Assembly (NCBI RefSeq): GCF_003351025.1
Contig: NZ_QPCG01000003.1
Location: forward strand, 698,355-762,354
Direction of reading: 5' to 3'
DNA: 64,000 bases
Origin: Mucilaginibacter endophyticus
Lineage (GTDB): Bacteria > Bacteroidota > Bacteroidia > Sphingobacteriales > Sphingobacteriaceae
The notes below the pieces were generated by a model. It searched no databases. It was not told where the DNA came from and saw only the letters and a program-made list of their open reading frames with translations. Of this stretch, positions 1 to 9,800 are shown one piece after another; positions within the stretch are counted from its first letter, which is position 1; the number at the start of each line of letters is the position of its first letter. A program made the position numbers and the translations under genes.

Positions 1-1331
1 ACAATACCATCTATCAGCCCTACCCAAGTAACCGGGGCACCGCGTATATCTATCGCGAAAATATATCCGACTTTACCAATACTTCAACCAACGATTACGC
101 GAATGCCGTTTGGCAGCACTGCTATACCGGCATATCGCGCACTAACATCGTTATTGAAAGGTTAGCGGCTTCAACTACTATTGATGCAGCTACAAAAGCT
201 CCTATCGATGGTCAAGCTAAGTTTTTACGTGCCTGGTATTACTTTAAACTGGTAAGGCTTTATGGAGGTGTGCCGTTATTTTTGAAGGAAGTTAAAAAAG
301 CCGACGACGCGTTTTTAGGCCGTTCAACTGCCGACGAGGTTTATAACCAGATCATAGCTGATGCCAAAGATGCTATCAGCGAACTTGCTGCGCCTGCCAA
401 ATTCCCGCAAACGGGTGAGGCCACAAAAGGCTCTGCTACGATGTTGCTGGCAGATGTTTACACAACCCAAAAGAAATGGGCCGATGCCGAAACCCTGCTT
501 ACCACACTTGCCGGTATGGGTTACGGTCTTAACGCCGACTATGCAAACGCGTTTGTACCTACCAACAAAAACAGCAAGGAATCGTTGTTTGAGATCCAGT
601 ACTTAGAAGGTCTCGATGCAACTTCAACACCTAACGTGATTTCGTTTTACTTTTTGCCGCGCAGCACCAATACATCCATTATCACAGTTACGGCTGTGAA
701 TAACAGCAGCACCGGCGGTTGGAACACCCCAACCCAGGATTTGATTAACGCCTACGAACCGGGCGATAAACGCCTTGACGCCTCTATCGGCATTGTTGAG
801 GGCGCTTATAACGCCAGCGACCTGTTTGTTTACTCGGCTAAAAAAAGTGTGATTGGTTATGTGCCTGCCGCCGGTAAAATTGGAGTACCATACATTAAAA
901 AGTATGAACATGGCCTAAATTTCAACACCGGCTCAAATGATAATTTCCCGATATACCGTTATGCCGATGCTTTGCTGTTGTTGGCCGAAGCTAAAAACGA
1001 ACAAGGCAAATCACCTTTAACCGAATTAAACACTGTACGCGCTCGCGCAGGTTTAGCCGCTACAACCGCTACCGATCAGGCTTCTCTTTGTGATGTAATT
1101 TTACACGAACGCCGGGTTGAGTTAGCCTTTGAAAACCACCGCTGGCATGACCTTACCCGCTCAGGTAAAGCTATTGAGGTGATGAACGCGTTTGGCGCTA
1201 AATTAAAGCAACAGGTTTCATACCTTTCGCCAGATGCTTATACCGTAACCGCCAATAAATTACTGTTCCCGATACCGCAACCCGAGGTTGATCTTAACCC
1301 GGGAAAGATGGTGCAAAACCCTGGTTATTAA
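1..1331 (+). CDS. SusD/RagB family nutrient-binding lipoprotein (5' truncated by window edge)
   Basis: The reading frame is open from base 3 to the stop at 1329-1331, so the N-terminus and its lipobox lie outside the window. SusD proteins are outer-membrane lipoproteins that cap a SusC TonB-dependent transporter and bind the imported glycan or peptide. The visible part carries the helical family signature AKFLRAWYYFKLVRLYGGVP (bases about 210-275). It also has the C-terminal region with RRVELAFENHRWHDLTR and the terminal LFPIPQPEVDLNPGKMVQNP motif that ends nearly all SusD proteins. An internal GTG at 270 is not the start, because the conserved helices lie upstream of it. A partner susC is expected just left of the window. 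The downstream phosphodiesterase at 1466 is on the same strand but separated by a large inverted repeat. Confidence 0.95.
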   Translation, partial: NTIYQPYPSNRGTAYIYRENISDFTNTSTNDYANAVWQHCYTGISRTNIVIERLAASTTIDAATKAPIDGQAKFLRAWYYFKLVRLYGGVPLFLKEVKKADDAFLGRSTADEVYNQIIADAKDAISELAAPAKFPQTGEATKGSATMLLADVYTTQKKWADAETLLTTLAGMGYGLNADYANAFVPTNKNSKESLFEIQYLEGLDATSTPNVISFYFLPRSTNTSIITVTAVNNSSTGGWNTPTQDLINAYEPGDKRLDASIGIVEGAYNASDLFVYSAKKSVIGYVPAAGKIGVPYIKKYEHGLNFNTGSNDNFPIYRYADALLLLAEAKNEQGKSPLTELNTVRARAGLAATTATDQASLCDVILHERRVELAFENHRWHDLTRSGKAIEVMNAFGAKLKQQVSYLSPDAYTVTANKLLFPIPQPEVDLNPGKMVQNPGY

Positions 1332-1352
1332 TCAATAATCATTTCAATTCCA

Positions 1353-1439
1353 TGTAGAGATGCATAATTGCGTCTCCCGTATGCAAATCAAGCAGCTAAA
1401 AACCTGACAAAGCGGGAGACGCAATTATGCGTATCTACA
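1353..1439. repeat. Long imperfect inverted repeat (27-bp arms)
   Basis: The left arm at 1353-1379 and the right arm at 1413-1439 are reverse complements with two mismatches in 27, around a 33-bp loop. The arm core is GCATAATTGCGTCTCCCG. Transcribed, it would form a very stable hairpin between the susD stop and the next gene. No T-tract follows, so it is not a standard intrinsic terminator. It resembles dispersed palindromic intergenic elements of this bacterial group. Confidence 0.8.
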
Positions 1440-1465
1440 ATTATTATTCTCTTAGAAAATCATTT

Positions 1466-2812
1466 ATGAAGATATTTTTTAAAACCCTGCTTTTTATTTT
1501 GGCAGGTACGTGCACCGTGTGGGCGCAAAAGCCTAAATACGTGGTCATGATCAGCATTGACGGCTTCAGGCCCGAGTTTTATAAAGACCCAAGCTGGGGC
1601 GCTATTAACCTAATGGAAATTGCTGCCAATGGTGTTTATGCCGATGGTGTACGCGGCGATATGCCAACCGTTACTTACCCATCGCATACCACCATTATTA
1701 CCGGCAAATATCCGGCAAAACACGGCGTGTTTTACAATACGCCTTTTGAAACCGCCGATCAGATAGGTGAATTAGGCTATACCGATGCCCGCCGTATAAA
1801 AACCGAAACACTCTGGGAAGCCGCTCATAAAAAAGGGTTGACAACAGCTTCGGTACTTTGGCCGGTATCTGTACATGCTCCTGTTGATTATAACATGCCC
1901 GATGCGGCGCGTGATACTAAACTCCCCGATCCGCTAAGCCCGTTTCGTAAGTATGCTACACCGGCGGGCTTGTTTGAAGAACTGGAACAAAACGCCACCG
2001 GCAAATTGTACAACCGTGATCTGGATGGCCACTTAAGTACCGATGATAACCTGGCGCGCATGGCCTCGTATCTTATCGAAAAACATAAACCTAATTTAAT
2101 AACCGTTCACCTGGTTTGCGTTGACCATTATGCCCATGCAGAAGGACGTATGGGGCCAACCGTTCGCAAAGCCGTTGCTAATATCGACCGTAACATAGGC
2201 AGCATTATTGAAGCTACCGAACGCGCGGGCATTAAAGATAGTACCGCTTTCCTTATCGTGGGCGATCATGGTTTCGTGAACATCCACACACAGCTTGCCC
2301 CTAACGTGTGGCTGGCAGGCGCCGGGCTGGTTGGCAAAAACCTGCAAAACGGCGACTGGAAAGCCCAGTTTTTTCAACAGGGCGGAACAACTTTTCTGTA
2401 CGTAAAAAACAACGACCAAAAAGTGCTGAAACAGGTGCGAACGCTTCTTGAGCAAGCTCCTGCACCTCAAAGAAAACTTTTCAGAATAATTGAACGCAAA
2501 CAATTGGATGAATTAGGTGCCGATCCGCAAGTATCGCTTGCATTAGCAGCTATTCCGGGGGTATCATTTAACAATGCTACGGATGGGAACTCATTACGCA
2601 GCGGCAGCGGTGGTACTCACGGCCACTTCCCCGATTTTAAAGAAATAGAAACCGGATTTTTAGCTTTTGGCGCAGGCATCAATAATCAAAAGATCATTCA
2701 CCAGATGGGACTGGAAGATATAGCCCCAATGGTTGCTTCTTTGCTTGATCTGCAGCTTACAGATATTGATGGGGTACTTTACCCGGGGATATTGAAACAG
2801 GTGAAAAAATAG
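1466..2812 (+). CDS. Secreted nucleotide pyrophosphatase/phosphodiesterase (alkaline phosphatase superfamily, ENPP-like)
   Basis: ENPP-type enzymes hydrolyse phosphodiester or pyrophosphate bonds using two zinc ions and a Thr nucleophile. Visible motifs are SIDGFRPEF (first metal Asp), MPTVTYPSHTTIITG (Thr nucleophile in the TYPSH context), VDHYAHAEG, GDHGF (second Asp/His pair) and GGTHGHFP near the C-terminus (last His ligand). The order and spacing fit a complete family member of 448 residues. The start at 1466 is chosen because it gives a signal peptide (MKIFFKTLLFILAGTCTVWA). An in-frame ATG at 1427 lies inside the inverted repeat and adds 13 residues that spoil the signal sequence. Its position after susD suggests it processes phosphorylated or nucleotide-like material for that locus; this is inference. 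Confidence 0.9.
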   Translation: MKIFFKTLLFILAGTCTVWAQKPKYVVMISIDGFRPEFYKDPSWGAINLMEIAANGVYADGVRGDMPTVTYPSHTTIITGKYPAKHGVFYNTPFETADQIGELGYTDARRIKTETLWEAAHKKGLTTASVLWPVSVHAPVDYNMPDAARDTKLPDPLSPFRKYATPAGLFEELEQNATGKLYNRDLDGHLSTDDNLARMASYLIEKHKPNLITVHLVCVDHYAHAEGRMGPTVRKAVANIDRNIGSIIEATERAGIKDSTAFLIVGDHGFVNIHTQLAPNVWLAGAGLVGKNLQNGDWKAQFFQQGGTTFLYVKNNDQKVLKQVRTLLEQAPAPQRKLFRIIERKQLDELGADPQVSLALAAIPGVSFNNATDGNSLRSGSGGTHGHFPDFKEIETGFLAFGAGINNQKIIHQMGLEDIAPMVASLLDLQLTDIDGVLYPGILKQVKK

Positions 2813-2856
2813 ATACCAATTACAACGTCATTGCTGTAAGGTACGAAGCAATCCTC

Positions 2857-2963
2857 ACCACCCCGTCATTGCGAGGCACGAAGCAATCGCGAACTGTACA
2901 GGGGATTTGCATAACCGCTCTGCCAATCGGGGATTGCTTCGTGCCTCGCAATGATGGTGTGGT
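2857..2963. repeat. Palindromic intergenic repeat with 32-bp arms
   Basis: The left arm at 2857-2888 and the right arm at 2932-2963 are reverse complements with two mismatches. The core GTCATTGCGAGGCACGAAGC is a motif I recall from dispersed repeats in Bacteroidota and other bacteria. A decayed third copy of the arm lies at 2826-2856. The element fills the gap between two convergent genes. The loop (2889-2931) has no coding potential. Confidence 0.8.
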
Positions 2964-2987
2964 GGAGGGATTTGATTTCCGCTTTTA

Positions 2988-3992
2988 CTACGCTCCCTTT
3001 TTAAGTTTCGCTTTATCGCTGTAAGTTAACTCCACAGCAGGGTTTTGGCTGTAAGCTTCCCAAAGCGTGTCAAGGTTTTTCCCGGTTAAGGTTACCCATG
3101 ATTGATCATTGTATTGATGGGCACGCAACAGTACATCCAGATCCGCAATTAAGCCCGGTTTAACATTTTTTTCGAGCCAAACAAAAAAGCGGGCGGTGAT
3201 GCGGTAACTGTTGGTATAACTTTGCTTGCTGTTAAAAGCAGGTAAATACCATTTTGACCCCACGTTATCAACGCCATACTTATACCTTACGTAATCGGCA
3301 ATACCTTCCGTTAACCAAACCGGCCCGGCGCTGTAACCGTAGCCCTGTACAAGGTGCATGGTTTCATGTGTTACCACGTCAATATCGGTTGGATGGGCTT
3401 TAAGGTATTTGGTGCTGAAAAGGATGCGGTTGCCACTGGCCTCTGCTACGCCACCATAAGCAGTATCGGTTACAAACACCACGCTTTTGGTTGTTTTTTT
3501 ATTGAAGGTTTTGATCAATACCGGAAAAATCTCAAAATAAGTATCGATGAGACTTTGCTGTACAGCCGGATCAATGTGTTGATTTTTGTTGATGAAAACC
3601 AACTGAAAACCTTTCTTTTTAATGGTATCTGCCGACACCCAGTTTTTTGCCAGCGCTGCTTCCATAGCTTTCTCCAATTTCTTTTCAGATAGATCTTTAA
3701 CTACAGCCGTACTGATCTCCATTTTTCCGTCTCCGGCAGTAATTGCAGGACTATCGGAAAAAGTAACTGATAGATGCTTTTTGGTGTGATAGCTATTGGC
3801 CCGGGCAAAGTCGGGGTAAATTTTGTAGAAAGCTTTTGTAAGCTTTTCTTTCGATTTTGCATCTAAAACACTGCTATCAGCGGGCAGGTTTAAATGATAT
3901 TCTTGCAAGTCTTTTTCTTTCTCCTTGTCCTGCGCGAAGCAGGTGCCTGCAGCGCATAAAAGAGCAAGGAATAATAGTTTTTTCCTGATCAT
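2988..3992 (-). CDS. Secreted basic-secretory-protein (BSP) family putative zinc peptidase
   Basis: The protein has 334 residues with a signal peptide ending near residue 20 (MIRKKLLFLALLCAAGTCFA). The second half (about 160-290) carries THETMHLVQGYG with HExxH at 209-213, followed by WLTEGIADYVRYKYG with a candidate third ligand Glu229. This pair is the signature of the BSP domain, a zincin-like family first described in plants. The first half (20-155) has no assignment I recognise. It lies 14 bp downstream of another HExxH lipoprotein and closes the SusCD operon that starts at 10629. Peptidase activity is inferred from motifs, and the substrate is unknown. Confidence 0.82.
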   Translation of the reverse strand: MIRKKLLFLALLCAAGTCFAQDKEKEKDLQEYHLNLPADSSVLDAKSKEKLTKAFYKIYPDFARANSYHTKKHLSVTFSDSPAITAGDGKMEISTAVVKDLSEKKLEKAMEAALAKNWVSADTIKKKGFQLVFINKNQHIDPAVQQSLIDTYFEIFPVLIKTFNKKTTKSVVFVTDTAYGGVAEASGNRILFSTKYLKAHPTDIDVVTHETMHLVQGYGYSAGPVWLTEGIADYVRYKYGVDNVGSKWYLPAFNSKQSYTNSYRITARFFVWLEKNVKPGLIADLDVLLRAHQYNDQSWVTLTGKNLDTLWEAYSQNPAVELTYSDKAKLKKGA

Positions 3993-4006
3993 TTTTAAGT
4001 TTTGTA

Positions 4007-4960
4007 TTAGTAAGTAACACCCGGAAAATCTGTACGGGCCTTTTCAAGCTGTTTAACCCAATCGTTTCCGTGCTCATCTTTATCACCGAAGGCACTCAAT
4101 GCAAGCTGCTTCAGATCCGCACCAGCAGCGCCGCTCCAGAAATGGATAAACTCGCCCATATTTAAATCCCGTGAGTATTCGGGGTAGCTTTGTTTTCCGT
4201 TGTTAAAATTTTGCTTAGGGAAATATTTGGCAAGCAGCACAAAGAAATTGTTTAAGGCTTTGGTTTGCCCGTGTTGGGTATAAATGGGATAAAACCAATC
4301 TTTGAACCAGTGGGTACCCGCCCGTGGAAAATCATCGGTAGTAGTCAGCTTCATATTTTTCCAGCGTGCGGCATCATCATCACGACCAAGGCCAAGGTAA
4401 ACATCGTACTGGTAAATTTCCATCCACTTGCTGTCATGCCAGATACCAAAAGCAGGCGAACCGTGTACTCCTTTTGCGGCACCTTCAACAATGTGACCGA
4501 TTTCGTGGGTTGAAAGGTCGATATCGTTACCCACCCCCGATGTCCAGGCATTGGGATCGGATGAACCACAATCGGTTACGTTGTGATAATCATGACTGTC
4601 GTCCATATAGGTTGAGGGGTGACCACCGGAATATTTACCGGCATGAAACACCGCATATAGGCGAGAGTCCGCGCCAAAGTTTCCGTAAGTTTTTTTTGTA
4701 TAGTTCCAGGCCTGCGCCATATAAGTTTTAGGCCAGATAACAGATGATTTCACATCGGCATCATAATATACTACAACACTGGTATCATAATATACCCGGT
4801 TAAGTGTTTGCGCATGTTCAAACCAGTGCTCTTTCCAGGTGGCAGCAGGCGCCGGAACATCGGCATTAACAACAGGCTGCTTGGTATGCGTGGTTGTTTT
4901 CTGACTGCAACCGGTTACCGCTACACCCAGCAGGCACATTAAATAAACTGTTTTTTTCAT
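4007..4960 (-). CDS. Lipoprotein with HExxH zincin motif, putative metallopeptidase
   Basis: The protein has 317 residues. The N-terminus MKKTVYLMCLLGVAVTGC is a lipoprotein signal with Cys18 as the lipidation site. THEIGHIVEGAAKG places HExxH at 152-156, and a downstream KWMEIYQYD (Glu181) could be the third zinc ligand of a gluzincin. The domain around it (about 40-300) is not one I can name. It sits after susD in the same direction, but an intrinsic terminator lies only 14 bp before its start codon, so its expression is probably reduced relative to susCD. Together with the BSP protein it suggests that the locus handles protein or glycoprotein. Confidence 0.75.
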   Translation of the reverse strand: MKKTVYLMCLLGVAVTGCSQKTTTHTKQPVVNADVPAPAATWKEHWFEHAQTLNRVYYDTSVVVYYDADVKSSVIWPKTYMAQAWNYTKKTYGNFGADSRLYAVFHAGKYSGGHPSTYMDDSHDYHNVTDCGSSDPNAWTSGVGNDIDLSTHEIGHIVEGAAKGVHGSPAFGIWHDSKWMEIYQYDVYLGLGRDDDAARWKNMKLTTTDDFPRAGTHWFKDWFYPIYTQHGQTKALNNFFVLLAKYFPKQNFNNGKQSYPEYSRDLNMGEFIHFWSGAAGADLKQLALSAFGDKDEHGNDWVKQLEKARTDFPGVTY

Positions 4961-4974
4961 TTTGGCAGATTTCT

Positions 4975-4999
4975 AAAAAAGCCCCGCTTAACGCGGGGC
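4975..4999 (-). terminator. Intrinsic terminator/attenuator after susD
   Basis: On the minus strand a GC-rich stem (CCCCGC / GCGGGG, short TTAA-type loop) is followed directly by six T residues. It lies 30 bp past the susD stop at 5030 and just before the next gene's start at 4960. It probably terminates most susCD transcripts and lets some read-through reach the two peptidase genes. Confidence 0.85.
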
Positions 5000-5029
5000 C
5001 TGATTCAATAATATCAATAAAAAACCGGA

Positions 5030-6847
5030 TTACCAGCCTGGGTTTTGAACCATGTTATTATTTTTCAATACCTCGTTATAAGGAATCGGGAACAGATAAT
5101 CTCTTTCTTTCCTGAAAACACGGGTCTCTAACAGCGTTTTATTATAAAAGCCATTATCGCTTTTGCTCATATCCATACCGTAGAAATTACCGGCATCGGT
5201 ATTTTCGGCAATTTTCCACCTGCGGGTATCAAAGTAACGGGTATTCTCAAAGGCCAACTCGATGCGGCGTTCGCTGCGGATAGCATCTTTCATGGCCGCT
5301 TGTCCTGATGGTACGGCAATTGCACCTGTACCACTACCGTACTGAGGCACACCTGCACGTTTACGGATCAGGTTCAGGTATTTTACGATATCAGCATTTG
5401 ACGGATCCGATTCATTCAGCGCCTCAACGTAATCAAGGTAAATATGGGCTAAACGTAATAATAACGCACCACGACCATTGCCATTATTGGCAACGTTTTT
5501 ACGTACTACGTAACCAGTTGGCGATACGTCGGAAGTACTTTGTGATCTGCCTGAGTTACCATTATAGAAAAAATTAGTCACAATCTCGCTGCCGTTTTGC
5601 TGGTTCAACCAAAGGCTGTTATTGTAAGTAATACCTACATAAAAGCGTGGCTCGCGATTTACCCAAGCGTTGTAAGTGCTTCTTAATTTAGTATCAAAAG
5701 GAGCTTTAAAATCAGAAAAGCCTGTTGCTACATAACCTGATTGAGGATCGTTTATCGGCAGGCCGTTGGCCATTAAATAAGCATCAACCATGGTTTGTGT
5801 TGCGCCTAACGCGCCTGCGCCCTGGTAACCTGAATCAGTATAAGGGGCTCCCACATGTTTAGGCGTACGGTCATACTGCGAGTAGTTACCACTTCTTGAC
5901 CGGGCAAAGATCCATTCTTTATTCCAATCGGTGGTCATTACATTACGACATGATTTATACGCCGCCATAAACGGATCAGCATCAGTTTCGGTATAAAGAT
6001 CATAGGTACCAGGCACAAACTCGCTGATAAAATCCTTAGCTGCGGTAGCTACGGCAGCCCATTTAGCCACATCATAGGTTTGGCTTATCAGCTGGGTACC
6101 ATCGGCATTTTTTAACGAAGCGAAATCGGTATTACCATTATACAACGCACTTGCTTTTAACAACAATGCCTCCACCTTGTAAGCTTTGCAAATACCTTTG
6201 GTAATACGTCCAAGTTCCTGCTCGGCAGTTGTAACGGGCACATCCTGGTATGCGGCGTCAAGTTCCGATACTACAAAATCAATGCCCTGGTCAAAAGTAG
6301 CTCTCGGCAGGCGCAAATCTGATACCGGGGCGTTAATGTCCAGTATTTTATCGCCAATAAGGGGCACCGGCCCGTAGGTACGCAATAAAAAGAAATAATA
6401 TAAAGCGCGTAAACCACGTGCTTCGGCTTTATATACTTTTTTATCAGAAGCCTGGATTTCCTTCGAATTGGCGTTATCAATATTCTGCATAAAGAACGTT
6501 GCATTCCTTATGGCTTTGTAATAGTTATTCCAATAAAAACCAACATCAGCATCCGTCTTTTTCCAGGTGCTGCTGTTCATGTTGTTACTATAGTTAAAAT
6601 CCCAGTTGTATTTTGCCTCGTCAGAAGAAGCAGTCCACGGGCCAGAATTATCAGTACCGTTATAACGTTGCGATAACTCATTGGGTAATGAGTGGTAAAC
6701 ATTAGCCAAAAAGCTTTCGGTATTGGTTCTTGAAGCAAAGATCTTATCAACCGTTATCACGTCATCCGGCACCTGGTTAAGATACTTTTTACATGAGCCC
6801 ATGCTTAACATAAGCAAACCCAAACCTATATATTTAATTTTTTTCAT
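5030..6847 (-). CDS. SusD/RagB family outer-membrane lipoprotein
   Basis: The 605-residue protein starts MKKIKYIGLGLLMLSMGSC, a lipoprotein signal with Cys19. The family pattern is present: YKAEARGLRALYYFFLLRTYGPVPLI near 140-165, RSERRIELAFENTRYFDTRRWK near 530-550, and the C-terminal LFPIPYNEVLKNNNMVQNPGW. It binds substrate at the cell surface and hands it to the SusC channel encoded 20 bp upstream. No carbohydrate-active enzyme accompanies this pair. The associated genes are an F5/8-type C lipoprotein and two HExxH proteins. Confidence 0.97.
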   Translation of the reverse strand: MKKIKYIGLGLLMLSMGSCKKYLNQVPDDVITVDKIFASRTNTESFLANVYHSLPNELSQRYNGTDNSGPWTASSDEAKYNWDFNYSNNMNSSTWKKTDADVGFYWNNYYKAIRNATFFMQNIDNANSKEIQASDKKVYKAEARGLRALYYFFLLRTYGPVPLIGDKILDINAPVSDLRLPRATFDQGIDFVVSELDAAYQDVPVTTAEQELGRITKGICKAYKVEALLLKASALYNGNTDFASLKNADGTQLISQTYDVAKWAAVATAAKDFISEFVPGTYDLYTETDADPFMAAYKSCRNVMTTDWNKEWIFARSRSGNYSQYDRTPKHVGAPYTDSGYQGAGALGATQTMVDAYLMANGLPINDPQSGYVATGFSDFKAPFDTKLRSTYNAWVNREPRFYVGITYNNSLWLNQQNGSEIVTNFFYNGNSGRSQSTSDVSPTGYVVRKNVANNGNGRGALLLRLAHIYLDYVEALNESDPSNADIVKYLNLIRKRAGVPQYGSGTGAIAVPSGQAAMKDAIRSERRIELAFENTRYFDTRRWKIAENTDAGNFYGMDMSKSDNGFYNKTLLETRVFRKERDYLFPIPYNEVLKNNNMVQNPGW

Positions 6848-6867
6848 CTCTGTAATTCCGTTTTTAA

Positions 6868-9800
6868 TTAAAAATTAGCTTGTACGCCAAGTGTTGCAGT
6901 TCTTACGTTTGGATAAGCCGTACCATTGGTGGTGTTAAGTTCCGGATCCCATAATTTGAAAGGGCTCCAGTACAACAGGTTAAAGCCTTGCAGATAAATC
7001 CTTGCGTTTTTAAGGCCGATGCTCTTCAATGTGCCTTTAGGCAGATTATAGCCAAAATCGGCAGTTTTTAAACGTATAAAGCTGATATCCTTAACCCACC
7101 AGGTTGATGCTGCCGAGTTATTTTTGTTGGTGCTGTTACCGTAAGCCAAACGAGGATAAAACGCGTTAGGATTTGGGTTTTCAGGTGTCCAGCGGTCTTC
7201 TGCTACCGCGAATAAGTTACTACGCTCGGGGCCTGTACTATTGTTAAACGGAATAATACCATCGCCATTCAGCAGCCTGTCAGCACCGGCAACACCCTGG
7301 AAGAATAAACCAAAGTAGAAGTGTTTGTATTGAAGGTTAAAGCCCAAACCATAGGTAGTTGTAGGGACATCGCCGTTGCCAATGCGGGTACGGTCGTTTT
7401 CATCAATTTTGCCGTCGCCGTTGAGGTCTTTGTACTTGATATCGCCGGGACGAACAGTACCAAAGTAGTTTGACTGGTTAGGAGCGCTATCAATTTCCTG
7501 CTGATTTTGGAAAAGGCCTGTAGCCACGTAACCAAACGTTGAAAGATAGTTTACTCCCCTGGTATTCATATATGCATAAGGCTGGATTGGACTATCATCC
7601 TCAATCACCTTATCGCGGTTGTAAGTAAAGGTACCTCGCACATCAAGGGTAAAGGCACCTATTTTAGTTGGGTTAAGCTGAACGGTAGCATCAATACCTT
7701 TGTTGGTTATGATACCAAAGTTACCCAGCGGGTTGCTGTTAAGGCCTACAATTGCAGGTAACGATCCCCTTTGCAGGAATACGCCGCTCCTGCGCTCGTG
7801 GAATAAATCTACAGTTACTGATAAAGCCGATTTAAGCGCGTAGAACTCGATACCAAGATCTTGTTTGTGCGAACGTGCCCATTGTACATCGGTACCGTAG
7901 CTGGTAATATAGGTACCCCCTATTTGATGACTTGCACCGCCATCGCCAAAGGTGTACCCGTTGTCGTTATCGCCTGTTTTAACAAGGGTAAGGTAACCAA
8001 AACGACGACCGCCATTACCACCATCACCCACAACACCATCCGAGTAACGAATTTTGAAATAGTCAAATACCTGCTTAATTGGTTCATAAAACTTTTCGTT
8101 TGATAAAACCCAGCCCACACCAAATGACGGGAAGAAACCGAATTTTTTGCTTGGCGCGAAGTTTTCAGAACCGTTGTAACCAAAGTTAACCTCGCCAAAA
8201 TATTTGTCGCGGTATGAGTACGTTGTACGGCCTACCAAACCCTGGTTGCGGTATGGTAATGACGAGGTAACATCATCAGCAAACTGCTGGGTAATTTCAC
8301 GCTGGTTAAAAAGCGCTAATGCTGTAATGTGGTGATCTTTACTGAAGGTATGATCGTAGTTGATTGATGCCTCGGTGTAAAACTGGCGGTTACCATCGTT
8401 ATAACGGCGATATGATAAGTTATCAGATCCATCGCTCCTGATGATGTTCAAATTGATATCACCATTATCATCGTAAGGGTCGGCACGGTTAATTAAATAC
8501 AGGTTACGGTTGCGGTACCTGCTGATGCCATGCGAGTTGTTAACGTCGAAAGAGTATAAAGCCGAAATTGAAAGGCCGGGAGTTAAAAACTTCAAATCCT
8601 GGGTAAGCCTCGCGTTGGTATAGATCTGGTTACTGAACAGGTTGGTATAACCTCTTTGAGTAGCAAGGTCCCATGGGTTTTCCTGCGCGCCCTGGTTACT
8701 TACACCTGGCACAAGATTACCCGGGTAAATTTTAGGGTACAGTACCGGGTTGGTTTGCATTACCGCGCTAAAAATATCCTGAACGCTTTGATAAGGGTGA
8801 TCAAGGTTAACCGCCGGATAATTGGTGTTGGAGATATTACCTTGTACACCAAGGTCAAATTTGGTAGTGCTTGTCCAGTTGGTAGTTACGTTTGATGTAA
8901 AGTTGTAACGTTTAAAGCTGGTGCTTGCATCATAGCTCTGTGACGGATCTGTTTTCAGCAAACTTTGCTCATCATAATAAGCACCCGAAATATAATATGT
9001 TGAGTTATCGGTGCCACCACGCGCGCTGAAATTGGCTCTCCTGTTATACGCGGTTTTACCATATAACTCTTTCATCCAATCCACATTAGGATACAGGTAA
9101 GGATCCTCGTTTTTAATAGTTGAGTTGATATAGTTATTGCTATACTCCTTGCTTTGGCCGCTGGCTAAACGCGCCTCGTTCCGGAGCATCATGTAAGTTA
9201 CACCGTCTGTTAGCTCTGGACGCTTGGTAAATGAGGTGATACCTTCATTGTAATTGAACATCAGGTTAGGTTTACCTGCACCACCTTTTTTAGTATTTAC
9301 GATAATTACACCGTTTGCACCGGCAACACCGTAAACCGCTGTGGCCGAAGCATCTTTCAAAACGGTGAATGATGAAATATCCTCGGCATCCAGGTTATCA
9401 ATGTCCCTGCCCTGAACACCATCAATAACGATAAGCGGTGCCGCGCTGTTTTGTGAGTTAAAGGTGGAGATACCACGAATCCAGAGATCGGCGCCGTTTT
9501 GACCCGGAAGACCAGAACGCTGTACGCCAACCAGACCGCTGATACGGCCGGCCAGTGTGGCGCTCAGGTTAGCAACCGGCTGCTTGATATCTTCCAGGTT
9601 AACCGTTGATTGCGCGCCTACTACACTGATCTTTTTCTGCTGACCGTAGCCTACAATAGCAACCTCATTTAAGCTGTTAGCTGCTGCCTGCAGAGTGATA
9701 TTAAAATTGATCTCATCCTTAACGGCAAAGGTAAAAGTCCTGAAACCGATAAAGCTAACGGCTATTGAATCGCCGCGGCTGGCCTGGATACTGAAGCGGC

